A DNA stretch of 64,000 nucleotides. It comes from Massilia rhizosphaerae. GTDB lineage: Bacteria > Pseudomonadota > Gammaproteobacteria > Burkholderiales > Burkholderiaceae_D. Below the pieces are notes generated by a model, which was not told the origin of the DNA, did no database searches, and saw nothing but the letters and a program-made list of their open reading frames with translations. Position numbers and translations under genes: made by a program. Where the stretch lies: assembly GCF_016093545.1 (NCBI RefSeq), contig NZ_JADKYX010000014.1:1-64000 (forward strand), in the 5' to 3' direction. Numbering within the stretch: the stretch's first letter is position 1; each line of letters starts with the position of its first letter. Shown piece by piece: positions 21,567 through 32,609 of the stretch.

Positions 21567-22628
21567 ATGCCTCGCACCGACGACTTACGCATCCGCGAAA
21601 TGAAGGAATTGACGCCGCCCTCGCACCTGATCCGCGAATTCCCGGTGACCGCGCAGGCGGAACAGACGGCGTCGCAGGCGCGCCTGGCGCTGCATCGCAT
21701 CCTGCACGGCCAGGACGACCGCGTGATGGTCGTGATCGGCCCGTGCTCGATCCACGATCCCAAGGCCGCGATGGAATACGCGCGCCGCCTCGTCGAGCAG
21801 CGCGAGCGCTTCAAGGGCGAACTGGAAGTGGTCATGCGCGTCTACTTCGAGAAGCCGCGCACGACGGTCGGCTGGAAGGGCCTGATCAACGACCCGTACA
21901 TGGACAACAGCTTCCGCATCAACGACGGCCTGCGCATGGCGCGCGAGCTGCTGCGCGACATCAACGAGCTGGGCCTGCCAGCCGGCACCGAATTCCTCGA
22001 CGTGATCAGCCCGCAGTACATCGCCGACCTGATCAGCTGGGGCGCGATCGGCGCGCGCACGACGGAGTCGCAGGTGCACCGCGAGCTGGCGTCCGGCCTG
22101 TCGTGCCCCGTCGGCTTCAAGAACGGCACGGACGGCAATATCAAGATCGCGGCGGATGCGATCAAGGCGGCGTCGCAGCCGCACCACTTCCTGTCCGTGA
22201 CGAAGGGGGGCCACTCGGCGATCGTGTCGACCGCGGGCAACGAGGACTGCCACATCATCCTGCGCGGCGGCAAGGCGCCGAACTATGACGCGGCCAGCGT
22301 CGAGGACGCCTGCAAGCAGCTCGCCGCCAACGGCCTCGCGAGCCGCCTGATGATCGACGCGTCGCACGCCAACAGCAGCAAGAACCCGCAGAACCAGGTG
22401 CCCGTGTGCGCCGACATCGGCGCCCAGATCGCGGCGGGCGATACGCGCATCGTCGGCGTGATGGTCGAGTCGCACCTCGTCGGCGGCCGCCAGGACCTGG
22501 TGCCGGGCAAGGAGCTGACGTACGGCCAGTCCGTCACGGACGGCTGCATCGACTGGGAAACGAGCGTGGCCGTGCTGGAAAACCTCGCCGCCAGCGTGCG
22601 TGCGCGTCGCCTGCGCGACGACGCTTGA
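21567..22628 (+). CDS. aroG: 3-deoxy-7-phosphoheptulonate (DAHP) synthase, class I
   Basis: 353 residues, the usual length of the class I AroF/G/H type. It condenses phosphoenolpyruvate with erythrose 4-phosphate in the first step of the shikimate pathway. Family stretches are seen: VVIGPCSIHDP, MRVYFEKPRTTVGWKG, GARTTESQVHRELASG, CPVGFKNGTDG, SVTKGGHSAIV, DASHANSSKNP and VMVESHLVGGRQD. Which aromatic acid inhibits the enzyme cannot be read safely, but the Phe-rich leader argues for the Phe-responsive isozyme, hence the symbol. An AACGGAGAAC ribosome-binding sequence precedes the ATG. Confidence 0.93.
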   Translation: MPRTDDLRIREMKELTPPSHLIREFPVTAQAEQTASQARLALHRILHGQDDRVMVVIGPCSIHDPKAAMEYARRLVEQRERFKGELEVVMRVYFEKPRTTVGWKGLINDPYMDNSFRINDGLRMARELLRDINELGLPAGTEFLDVISPQYIADLISWGAIGARTTESQVHRELASGLSCPVGFKNGTDGNIKIAADAIKAASQPHHFLSVTKGGHSAIVSTAGNEDCHIILRGGKAPNYDAASVEDACKQLAANGLASRLMIDASHANSSKNPQNQVPVCADIGAQIAAGDTRIVGVMVESHLVGGRQDLVPGKELTYGQSVTDGCIDWETSVAVLENLAASVRARRLRDDA

Positions 22629-22717
22629 ACGCCGGCAAAATAAGTGCTTGCCAACAGGAAGTTGCCACCCCAGAATCGTATGTCCGGCACATCCCGGTAC
22701 CTACATGAAGGAGTGGC

Positions 22718-24004
22718 ATGGCTTCCGTCGACGGTGAAATCGTAGCCTGGGAACGCGCGGCCCAGGCGGCGCTGAAGGGCGCCAATCCACGCCTGGCGGC
22801 GCAGCTGTGGCAGCGCATCCTGGGACAGGTGCCGGCGCATGGCGCCGCGCTGCTCGGCATGGCGCAGTTGTACTACCGCGCGGGCAATCTGCCCGAGGCG
22901 CGCGCGCTGCTCGAGCGCCTCGTCGCAAACGACGGCCGCGACAAGCAGCAGTGGATCAACCTGGCCGTCGTTTGCATGGCCCAGCGCGACGAAGCGCGCG
23001 AGGAAGAGGCGATCCGGCGCGCGCTCGTGCTGGAGCCGACCGACCTCGTCGCCCTGATCCTGCGCGCCGCCTTGCTCACGCGCCAGGGCAAGCGCCACGC
23101 GGCCGCGCGCGCGCACGGTGCCGTCGCCGCCGTGGCGCCGCCGCTCGCGCAACTGGCGCCCGAGCTGCGCCCGGCCGTGCAGGAAGCGCTGGCCTATCGC
23201 GAACAATACGACACCGATTTCGGCCGCTTCCTCGACGACTACATGGCGCCGCTGCTGGGTGAGCTGCGCGGGGAGCGCGTGCAGCGGTTCACGGAATCGC
23301 TGGCCATCATGCTGGGCCGCAAGCGCCGCTACGAGCCGCAGCCCGCGCTGTTCCACTTCCAGGGCCTCGCGCCCATCACGTTTTTCGAACGCGCCGATTT
23401 CCCCTGGCTCGACGCCTTCGAGCGGGAGACGGATGCGATCCGCGCCGAATTCCTCGCCGCGCAGGCCGGCGCCGAAGGTTTTACCCCGTACATGCAGTAC
23501 GGCGAGGACCAGCCGCTGCGCCAGTGGGCCGAGCTGAACAACTCGCTGCGCTGGAGCGCGTTCCACCTCGTCGAGGGCGGCAAGGTCAACGACGCGAACG
23601 CGCAGCGCTGCCCGCGCACGATGGCGCTGCTGGCCGGCGCGCCGCAGCCGGACCAGCCGGGCCGCACGCCCGTCGCGATGTTTTCCGTGCTCAAGCCGAA
23701 GACGCGCATCCCGCCGCACTGCGGCGTCAGCAACGTGCGCCTCGTGACGCACGTGCCGCTCGTCGTGCCGCCAGGGTGCGGTTTCCGCGTCGGCAACGAC
23801 GTGCGCGCGTGGGAAGAGGGCAAGGCCTGGGTGTTCGACGACACCATCGAGCACGAGGCGTGGAACGACAGCGAGGCGCCGCGCGCGATCCTGATGTTCG
23901 ACATCTGGCATCCGCACCTGACCGGCCCGGAGCGCGCGCTCGTGTCGGCGATGAGCGCCGGCATGAACGCGTTTTCGCAGGACGAAGGGAGCTTCGGACT
24001 GTAG
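22718..24004 (+). CDS. TPR protein with aspartyl/asparaginyl beta-hydroxylase domain
   Basis: 428 residues. Residues about 1-130 form helical TPR-like repeats (AALLGMAQLYYRAGNLPEAR; EEAIRRALVLEPTDL). The C-terminal about 200 residues match the AspH/LpxO hydroxylase fold: IPPHCGVSNVRLVTHVPLVV, WVFDDTIEHEAWNDS and RAILMFDIWHP. These carry the expected iron-binding histidines and the 2-oxoglutarate-binding arginine. Members hydroxylate Asp/Asn side chains or lipid A acyl chains; with a TPR part and no membrane segment, a protein substrate seems likelier (inference). AAGGAG lies 8 bases upstream of the ATG. It starts 89 bases after aroG. Confidence 0.8.
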   Translation: MASVDGEIVAWERAAQAALKGANPRLAAQLWQRILGQVPAHGAALLGMAQLYYRAGNLPEARALLERLVANDGRDKQQWINLAVVCMAQRDEAREEEAIRRALVLEPTDLVALILRAALLTRQGKRHAAARAHGAVAAVAPPLAQLAPELRPAVQEALAYREQYDTDFGRFLDDYMAPLLGELRGERVQRFTESLAIMLGRKRRYEPQPALFHFQGLAPITFFERADFPWLDAFERETDAIRAEFLAAQAGAEGFTPYMQYGEDQPLRQWAELNNSLRWSAFHLVEGGKVNDANAQRCPRTMALLAGAPQPDQPGRTPVAMFSVLKPKTRIPPHCGVSNVRLVTHVPLVVPPGCGFRVGNDVRAWEEGKAWVFDDTIEHEAWNDSEAPRAILMFDIWHPHLTGPERALVSAMSAGMNAFSQDEGSFGL

Positions 24005-24028
24005 GGTGGGCGGCCCTCCGCCCACGCG
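24003..24028. repeat. Palindromic GTGGGCGG/CCGCCCAC repeat overlapping a stop codon
   Basis: GTAGGGTGGGCGG-CCCT-CCGCCCACGCG begins at the TAG stop of the hydroxylase gene. Same family as 209-262 and 36818-36881. Confidence 0.6.
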
Positions 24029-24059
24029 TGACGTTCGCGCCGTGTTGGCGTCCCAAATG

Positions 24060-24098
24060 AAAACCGCCGCCGGCTTCGCAGCCGGCGGCGGTTTTTTT
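24060..24098 (+). terminator. Terminator between convergent hydroxylase and receptor 4 genes
   Basis: AAAA-CCGCCGCCGGC, loop TTCGCA, GCCGGCGGCGG and seven T. The minus strand reads the same stem with four T, so it probably serves both directions. Confidence 0.88.
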
Positions 24099-24117
24099 AC
24101 GGCTTCGGATCAGGCGA

Positions 24118-27015
24118 TCAGAAGCGGTAGGTCAGGTTGGCGTAGATGAAGCGGCCGTACGAATCGTACACCTGCGGGAACGTGTTGCCGTTGCCGTAGG
24201 TGCCCGTCACCGAGCTCGACGAAGCGATCGGCGGATCCTTGTCCAGCAGGTTGTTGACGCCCAGGCTCAGGGCCAGCTTGCGGTTGAAGCGGTACACGCC
24301 GTTCAGGTCGAAGTAGCTGCGCGAAGCCAGGTACGCGTCGCGTTGCGTGTCCAGGTCGCCTTTCAGCTGCGGGTTCGAATCGAGCATGTCGTTCTTCAGG
24401 CGGTCGATGTAGCGCCAGGTGAGCGACATGTCGAAGTTGTACGGGCTCGACCAGGTCGTGCGCAGCTTGTGACGCCATTTCGGCGTCGGCGTGCCGCAGG
24501 TCGCGCCGTACAGGCCGGTGCAATCGTAGCTGCCCGTGCCCGGCAGGTTCTCCACGGTGTAGCTGTGCACATAGGTGCCGTTCAGCGTGAAGTCCAGGTT
24601 GCCGTAACCTTTCGGCAGGCGGGTGCGGTAGCTGGCGCCCACGTCCAGGCCTGAGGTGCCCTGCGAACCGATGTTCGTGGTGCCGGCTTCGACGTAGCCG
24701 GTCGGCAGCAGCCACAGCGAGCCCAGCGAGTCGCGGTGGATCATGTTGCAGTACAGCGGATTGCCGGACGCCAGGCACTGCGAGAACACGCTCTGGGCGT
24801 TGACGGCCTGGATCGCGTCCTTGATCTTCAGCTTGAACGCATCCAGCGTGATGGTCAGGTTCTTGATCGGATCGATCACGAGACCGACCGTGTACGTGTT
24901 GGCGGTTTCCGGCTTGACGTTCGGGTTGCCGCCGGTACGGCCGTTGTACTGGTTGGTCGAGTTCTCGGTCACCTGGCCGTACAGCGAAGCGGGCAGGCCC
25001 GTGTTGGCGCACTGGGCTTGCGTCGCCTTCGGATGCTCGCCGCCGCACGGGTCGTCGGTCGGACCGGCCAGCACCACGGCTTGCGGCGTGTACAGTTCAT
25101 AGACGTTCGGTGCACGGACGGCACGCTGGGCCGAACCGCGCACGCGCAGCTGGTCGATCGGCTGCCAGTCGAGGCCCAGACCGAAGGTGTTGGTCTTGGC
25201 ATCGGTGCTGTAGTTCGAACGGCGGTACGAACCCGAGAAGTCCATGTGCTTCGCGAACGGCTTGTTGTCCAGCAGCGGCAGCTTGAATTCGCCGTACGCT
25301 TCCTTCACGTTGTACGAACCCGCGACGGCCGGGGAGGCGCCGCCGGCACCGGACAGGTCGCCCGTCACGTTTTCGTAGTCGGGCTCGAACGACAGCTTCT
25401 CGACGCGCTGCTCGTAGCCGAACGACACGCCGGCACCGCTGTCGGCGGTCGGCAGCTTGATGCCGTAGCGGGTCAGGTCGGTGCCGAAGTTCATGCCGAA
25501 CACGGATTGCTGCGTGAAGCCGCCGTTCGAGCCGGTGGCGTTCAGGTAGTCGAGCGCGGCCTGGGTGACGCCGCCCTGCTTGTACAGGTTGTACGGCACG
25601 CACGCCGTGTCCGAACCGTTGACGACGGAGCGGCACACGGCCTTGCCCGTGGTCGGATCGGCGACGACGTCCAGCGCGTTGGCGATCAGGCGGGTCGAGA
25701 AATAGCCGGTCGAGCGGTCGCTGTGGTTGACGCGCGCGAACTGGCCGAACACGTCATAGGACCAGTCGCCGATCATGCCCTTCACGCCCAGCACTTCGCG
25801 GAACGACGAGTCGGTGATGCTGTTCGAGCGCGGGCCGCCTTCGACGTTGCGCTTGCCGACGGAGACGGTGGTCGTGTCGCCCGGGTTGTTCAGGCCCAGC
25901 GCGGTACGCCAGGCAGAGTTCAGCAGCGGGTTCTCGTAGGCGATCGTCGCCTGCTGGCCGTAGAAGATGCCGCCCGGCGCGATCTGGGCGTCGGTCGTGT
26001 AGTTGTGGAAGCTGAATTCGCTGTAGATGCGCGCATTCTCGTTGACGTCGTAGTGCAGCATCGAGTTGATGTTGTACTCGTCCGACGGGCGCTGGAAGAA
26101 GTTCAGGGGGCCGAAGTTGTAGGCATCGGTGGCCGACACGTATTTGCGCGGATTGCCGTTCGCATCCGGCGTGTACTTGCCGACGCGCGGGATCGACGTA
26201 CCCGAGCCCGAGCAGGCCATGCCCGGATCGGACGCGCCCAGCGAGCAGGCCGAGTAGTCGCGCTCCGATTGCAGCAGGGCGTCGGCGTGGTGGTGCGACA
26301 CGAAGAATGTGGCGTTACCCTTGTTGTCCGCGAAGTTCGAGCCCATCAGGATGCTGAAGTCGTACTTCTTCGAGTCGAACGCGTGGTTGCCCGGCAGCGG
26401 GAAACCCTTCTCCTTGACGATGGACTGGATCTCGTCGTTGTGCTGGTGGTGGTTGGCGCCGGAGATGTTGGCTTCCAGTTCCACGCCTTCGTAGTTGTCC
26501 TTCAGGATGAAGTTGACGACGCCCGACACGGCGCCCGAGCCGTACACGGCGCCGGCGCCGCCGGTCAGCACGTCGACGCGTCGGATCAGTTCACTCGGGA
26601 TCTGGTTCAGGTCGGCTGCGACGCTGAGCACGCTGCCGGAGGGCAGGCGCTTGCCGTTGACGAGCACCAGGGTACGCTGGGCGCCCATGCCGCGCAGGTC
26701 GACGGTCGCCGTGCCGCTGGCGCCGTTCGAGATGGCGGCACCCTGGGACGCGAACACCTGGGGCAGGTTGTTCAGCAGGTCTTCGGTATTGCGCACGCCA
26801 TCGATCTTGATGTCCTTCGCGCTCAGGGTGGTGATGGGGCTGGAGCCCTCCGTGTTCAGCGACGGGATGCGCGAACCCGTCACTTCCACGCGCTGCATCG
26901 GCGCGGGTGCCGCGGCCGCGTTGCCGTCCTGTGCGTGAACGACGGACGCGCCGAGGGCCATGCCGCCGGCGAACATCAGGCGCACCGATCGAGATAAAAC
27001 TTTTTCCGACATCAT
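24118..27015 (-). CDS. TonB-dependent outer-membrane receptor 4
   Basis: 965 residues. Two ATG codons in a row (27015, 27012) could start it. The signal peptide ends near VVHA/QD, then a short Ala-rich linker, PMQRVEVTGSRIPS, a plug with DLRGMGAQRTLVLVNGKRLP and TGGAGAVYGSGAVSGVVNFI, and a barrel ending YANLTYRF. It resembles receptor 1 most in its N-terminal and plug sequence (PMQRVE.TGSRI, TLVLVNG.R), so the two may be paralogues. The substrate is unknown. The long AT-rich 5' region suggests independent regulation. It faces away from the peptide-type ABC transporter but shares no operon with it. Confidence 0.9.
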   Translation of the reverse strand: MMSEKVLSRSVRLMFAGGMALGASVVHAQDGNAAAAPAPMQRVEVTGSRIPSLNTEGSSPITTLSAKDIKIDGVRNTEDLLNNLPQVFASQGAAISNGASGTATVDLRGMGAQRTLVLVNGKRLPSGSVLSVAADLNQIPSELIRRVDVLTGGAGAVYGSGAVSGVVNFILKDNYEGVELEANISGANHHQHNDEIQSIVKEKGFPLPGNHAFDSKKYDFSILMGSNFADNKGNATFFVSHHHADALLQSERDYSACSLGASDPGMACSGSGTSIPRVGKYTPDANGNPRKYVSATDAYNFGPLNFFQRPSDEYNINSMLHYDVNENARIYSEFSFHNYTTDAQIAPGGIFYGQQATIAYENPLLNSAWRTALGLNNPGDTTTVSVGKRNVEGGPRSNSITDSSFREVLGVKGMIGDWSYDVFGQFARVNHSDRSTGYFSTRLIANALDVVADPTTGKAVCRSVVNGSDTACVPYNLYKQGGVTQAALDYLNATGSNGGFTQQSVFGMNFGTDLTRYGIKLPTADSGAGVSFGYEQRVEKLSFEPDYENVTGDLSGAGGASPAVAGSYNVKEAYGEFKLPLLDNKPFAKHMDFSGSYRRSNYSTDAKTNTFGLGLDWQPIDQLRVRGSAQRAVRAPNVYELYTPQAVVLAGPTDDPCGGEHPKATQAQCANTGLPASLYGQVTENSTNQYNGRTGGNPNVKPETANTYTVGLVIDPIKNLTITLDAFKLKIKDAIQAVNAQSVFSQCLASGNPLYCNMIHRDSLGSLWLLPTGYVEAGTTNIGSQGTSGLDVGASYRTRLPKGYGNLDFTLNGTYVHSYTVENLPGTGSYDCTGLYGATCGTPTPKWRHKLRTTWSSPYNFDMSLTWRYIDRLKNDMLDSNPQLKGDLDTQRDAYLASRSYFDLNGVYRFNRKLALSLGVNNLLDKDPPIASSSSVTGTYGNGNTFPQVYDSYGRFIYANLTYRF

Positions 27016-27507
27016 TTGTCTTGAGTCCCTTCTGAGCTGGGCCGGTGCGGACTACGCGCCGGCTCGCAGATCCTTGTTATTGATCTAGCCCTTCCTTGTG
27101 GGAAGGAATTTTATTTGCTACAAGACAATGAAATCATTGCTAAAAGACAAAGTCAACGAGAAAACATGCATATATGCAGCAATGTTGTAAATATCAAATA
27201 AAATTTTTTGCTCAACAAAATTTAGTGGTTATCGTTTCGCAGGAAATGTTGTATTCAGTTTTTTATTTGGACTTTAGTTGATGCGTAATTACAACATTCT
27301 GCACCAACTTTGTGCAGCTACGCACCATAAAAACGCATGAATGTAAGTGCTTACTACAGGATCGGTCTTTCCTTAACGGCCTATCCGGAAAATCCGGCAC
27401 CATCACACGTCGATTTGGTTATAGCCGTGCGACATTTTTTCTCGGCCGGGGCGACGCAATCTGGTCTATAGTTCCGAACGCGTTCGATGAATCACCCGGG
27501 AATCCCG
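27016..27507. other. AT-rich divergent regulatory region, no gene
   Basis: About 490 bases between the start of receptor 4 (minus) and the ABC permease (plus). It is strikingly AT-rich from 27080 to 27330 compared with the flanks and should contain both promoters. A TATAGT at 27467-27472 is a possible -10 for the transporter, but I find no matching -35. An imperfect hairpin CCTTCC-TTGTG-GGAAGG is seen near 27090. The short frames starting in this region lack ribosome-binding sites and family features. Confidence 0.5.
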
Positions 27508-28446
27508 ATGTTTGCTTATATCCTGCGGCGCCTGTGGCAGATGCTGCCCACGATGGCCGGCGTCGTCGTGCTGGTGTTCGTGCTGTTCAACTGGGTCGGC
27601 GGCGACCCGTCCTATCTGTTGGCGGGCAAGATGGCCGACGCCCACGCCATCGCGAACATCCGCGCCCAGTTGGGACTCGACGCGCCCTGGTACGTCCAGC
27701 TCGGCATCTTCGTGAAGCAGATCCTGACGTTCGACTTCGGCAATGCCTGGGCGACCGGCGAGCCCGTGTCGCACATCATCAAGACGCGCCTGAGACCGTC
27801 GCTGACGGTGCTCGTGCCGCTGACGGTGCTGGAAACGTCCATCGGCATCGCGCTGGCCCTCGCCATCGCGTTCGTGCGCGGCTCGCTGACGGACCGGCTC
27901 GTGATGGTGGCGTGCACGGTGGGCATGTCGATCTCGATCCTTGTCTACATCATCGTGTTCCAGTACGGCCTTGCCTATAAACTGGGGCTGTTCCCCGTGC
28001 AGGGCTGGGGCGAGCACTTTACGGAAAACCTGTTGCGCTACGCTACCTTGCCGATCCTGATCGGCCTGGCCGTGTCGCTGGCGCCGACCCTGCGCCTGTT
28101 CCGCAGCTTCGTGCTGGACGAGGTCGGGCAGGATTACGTGCGCACCGCGCGCGCGAAAGGCCTGCCGGAGCGCCGCATCGTCTGGGTCCACGTGCTGCGC
28201 AACGCCGCCATCCCCATCATCACCTACGTCATGGCCAACCTGCCGGCCCTGTTGATCGGCGCGTTCCTGCTCGAGCGCTTCTTCGGCATCCCGGGCATCG
28301 GGCGCGAAGTGATCCTCGCCGTCGAGCGCAGCGACTTCCCCGTGATCAAGGCGATTACGGTCTACGTCGCCGCCGCCACGATGGTGTTCAACCTGCTGGC
28401 GGACCTGATGTACCAGGCCGTCGACCCGCGCGTGCAGCTCAAATGA
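27508..28446 (+). CDS. Peptide-type ABC transporter permease (DppB/OppB/YejB class)
   Basis: 312 residues from MFAYILRRLWQ at 27508. An ATG at 27487 would add seven residues, but GGGA lies before the later start, and DppB-class proteins start MxxYILRRL. About six membrane segments are seen. The permease loop is DYVRTARAKGLPERRIVWVH, and GIPGIGREVI near the end is typical of the first permease of dipeptide/oligopeptide importers. It would form a heterodimeric channel with the next gene product. The substrate is not determined; the downstream double-ATPase favours a Yej-like layout. Stop and next start overlap (ATGA). Confidence 0.88.
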   Translation: MFAYILRRLWQMLPTMAGVVVLVFVLFNWVGGDPSYLLAGKMADAHAIANIRAQLGLDAPWYVQLGIFVKQILTFDFGNAWATGEPVSHIIKTRLRPSLTVLVPLTVLETSIGIALALAIAFVRGSLTDRLVMVACTVGMSISILVYIIVFQYGLAYKLGLFPVQGWGEHFTENLLRYATLPILIGLAVSLAPTLRLFRSFVLDEVGQDYVRTARAKGLPERRIVWVHVLRNAAIPIITYVMANLPALLIGAFLLERFFGIPGIGREVILAVERSDFPVIKAITVYVAAATMVFNLLADLMYQAVDPRVQLK

Positions 28447-29464
28447 CGGGGCGCGAGTCGATGCGCCCGGCAACCTCTCCCGGTGCGTGGACCCTGGCGT
28501 GGCGCCGCCTGCGCGCGGACCGCGTGGCGATGGCGTCGCTGGCCGTCGTGTGCCTGTTCCTGCTGTCCGTGGTGCTGTCCGCGACGGGACTCGTCGCCGC
28601 CGATTGGGAAGACGAAGTCGCCGTCAACTACGCGCCGCCGACCTTCGTCGGTCCCGACCCGGCCTTGGCCGCGCTGGCGGCGCCGCAACGCCCCGTGCCG
28701 CCGAACGCCTTCGATCCGCTGGCGGACGACATCGCGGACCTGCGGGCGCAGCTGGCCCGACAACAGCACGCCGCGCATGCTGCCAAGCGCACGACCTTGC
28801 CGTTCGGCGCCGACAAATGGGGCCACGACATCATCAAGAAGACGATCAAGGGCGGGCAGACGTCGATCGTCGTGGGCCTCGTTGCCGCGTTCGTCGCCGT
28901 CGCGTTGGGCACGCTGTTCGGCGCCCTGTCCGGCTTCTACGGCGGGCTGGTCGACGACCTGTTCAACTGGTTCTACAGCGTGTTCACGTCGATTCCGGCG
29001 ATCCTCATGATCCTCACCGTGGCCGCCGTGCTGCAGACGAGGGGCGTGCTGACGATCGTGCTGATCCTCGGCCTCACCGGCTGGACGGGGCCGTACCGCC
29101 TGATGCGCGCCGAGTACATCAAGCACAAGGCGCGCGAGTACGTGATGGCGGCCGACGCCATCGGCGCCTCGAGCTGGCGCAAGATGTTCGTGCATATCTT
29201 TCCGAACGTGTCGCACGTGGCGCTCGTGCAGATGTCGATCCTCGTCGTCGGCTTCATCAAGGCCGAAGTGATCCTGTCCTTTCTCGGCTTCGGCGTGCCG
29301 GTGGGCGTCGTCTCGTGGGGCAGCATGCTGAACGAGGCGCAGAATGAACTCATCCTCGGCAAGTGGTGGCAGCTGACGGCCGCCGCCACCGCCATGGCCC
29401 TGCTCGTGACGGCGTTCTCGCTGTTCGCCGACGCGCTGCGCGACGCGCTGGATCCGAAACTGAA

Positions 29465-29468
<4 letters not shown>
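28443..29468 (+). CDS. Peptide-type ABC transporter permease (DppC/OppC/YejE class)
   Basis: 341 residues. One membrane segment near residue 30-50, a periplasmic loop of about 80 residues rich in Ala/Pro, then five membrane segments with the permease loop EYVMAADAIGASSWRKMFVH. The long first loop and the motif FGADKWGHDIIKKTIKGGQ fit the second permease of the Opp/Dpp/Yej class. The start overlaps the previous stop by ATGA, and its own stop overlaps the ATPase start in the same way, so all three genes are translationally coupled. Confidence 0.88.
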
Positions 29469-31146
<1,678 letters not shown>

Positions 31147-31147
<1 letters not shown>

Positions 31148-31385
31148 AAATTCAGGGTCAGAAAATTCGGGGTCAGAGCATTTTTCCGCCCAAATTCGGG
31201 GTCAGAGCACTTTTCGGAGCAATGGTTTTTAGAGAAGGTTGGTTGCATCGCTCGGACCAACGCCCAGCCGGCATTGCCATTTGCGAGCCCTTTTTTGGTT
31301 TCATGCAATTGTTCAAAAAAGTGCTCTGACCCCGAATTTGGAAATAAAAATGCTCTGACCCCGAGTTTTCTGACCCCGAATTTTG
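31147..31385. repeat. Nested inverted repeat with three TCGGGGTCAGAG units on each side
   Basis: The left side has three direct copies of AAATTCGGGGTCAGAGCAttTTT (31147-31215; the first reads TTCAGGGTCAG). The right side has three copies of the complement, GCTCTGACCCCGAATTT (31315-31385). The order and lengths mirror each other around a core of about 100 bases. No protein gene is supported inside. It resembles a REP/MITE-type palindromic element sitting directly after the ATPase stop codon. Confidence 0.75.
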
Positions 31386-31434
31386 CGTTGCCGCTTTCGC
31401 CACGCCGGGGCCTGTTTTCCGCTACCATACGGGG

Positions 31435-32388
31435 ATGACTCAGCTTTCGCACCTGATACACGTCTATGGCGTCCTGATCGTGTTCGGCACCGTCCTGCTC
31501 GAACAGATCGGGCTGCCGATTCCGGCGTTTCCGGTGCTGATCATCGCGGGCGCGCTGGCCGTCAACGGCGGTGCGAACTGGCCCCTGTACCTGGTCGTGT
31601 CCGTGGTGGCTTGCCTGATCAGCGACTACTTCTGGTTCCGCGCCGGCCGCTATTACGGCAAGCGCATCCTGCGGCTGTTGTGCAAGATTTCGCTGTCGCC
31701 CGATTCCTGCGTGAGCCAGACCGAAGACAATTTCAGCCGCTGGGGCGCGAAATCCCTCGTCGTCGCCAAGTTCATTCCGGGCTTTAACACGATCGCGCCG
31801 CCGTTGGCCGGCGCCATGGGCACGACGACGCCGCGCTTCGTCTGGCTGTCCATCGCCGGCGGCCTGCTGTGGAGCGGCGTCGGCATGGGCCTCGGCGCCT
31901 GGTTCCACGGCAGCGTGGACGACGTCATCGCCTGGTTCGAGACCCTCGGCAGCACCGCGCTGATGGTCGTCGGCGTCCTGCTCGCTTTGTTCGTGGCGTT
32001 CAAATACATCGAGCGCAAGCGCAATCTGGGCGCGACCGACTTGCCGCGCATCACGATGGACGAGCTCAAGGACTTGCTGGAAGCGGGGCACGACCCGCTG
32101 ATCGTCGACGCCCGCGGCGTCACCGCGCGCCAGCTGGAAGAGGGCATTCCGGGCGCGCTGGTGTATGGCGACGCCGAACCGGAACGCCTGATGGCGGCGC
32201 TCGACAAGAACCGCCACATCGTCATCTACTGCTCCTGCCCGAACGACGTCACCGCGGCCCAGGTGGCCAAGACCTTCCTCGAGAACGGCTTCCACCGCGC
32301 CCGCCCGCTGCGCGGCGGCCTGGACGCCTGGAACGATTACTGCGCCGCCGGCCGCGCCGACGTCCGGCTCAAGCCGAAGATCGGCTGA
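31435..32388 (+). CDS. DedA-family membrane protein fused to a rhodanese domain
   Basis: 317 residues. Residues about 1-195 are a DedA/SNARE-associated membrane domain with several membrane segments and the family stretch VVAKFIPGFNTIAPPLAGAM. A short basic linker (EYIERKRN-type) leads to a C-terminal rhodanese domain, about residues 205-310, with the active-site loop YCSCPNDVT (C266, also C268) and RPLRGGLDAWND. DedA proteins take part in undecaprenyl-phosphate and phospholipid recycling; rhodaneses move sulfur. What the fusion does is not known to me. Single gene. Confidence 0.85.
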   Translation: MTQLSHLIHVYGVLIVFGTVLLEQIGLPIPAFPVLIIAGALAVNGGANWPLYLVVSVVACLISDYFWFRAGRYYGKRILRLLCKISLSPDSCVSQTEDNFSRWGAKSLVVAKFIPGFNTIAPPLAGAMGTTTPRFVWLSIAGGLLWSGVGMGLGAWFHGSVDDVIAWFETLGSTALMVVGVLLALFVAFKYIERKRNLGATDLPRITMDELKDLLEAGHDPLIVDARGVTARQLEEGIPGALVYGDAEPERLMAALDKNRHIVIYCSCPNDVTAAQVAKTFLENGFHRARPLRGGLDAWNDYCAAGRADVRLKPKIG

Positions 32389-32609
32389 GCGGTCCGGCCC
32401 GCTTCCCGTTTCCACTCCGCTTCGATCGCGCGGCGCCGGGACCGGTGTTTCCGCAGATTTCATCGTTGGTAGCTTGACTACTCAATAGCCGCACCAAGTT
32501 TTACGCCGATTCCCCAGGATATGGGGTTGGATGTACCTAAACTACAATAAATGCTTGCGCTGCAGCCAAGAAATCCTTAAAGTTGAGGAATCCGTTTCTT
32601 AGGCCTGCC

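Noticed and set aside
24343..26997. Large plus-strand frames opposite receptor 4
   Set aside because: Shadow frames of the receptor; the convergent terminator at 24060-24098 and the AT-rich 5' region fit the minus-strand gene.
31173..31403. 76-codon minus-strand frame inside the inverted repeat
   Set aside because: Its sequence is only the translated repeat units (QNSGSENSGSEHF); no start signal.
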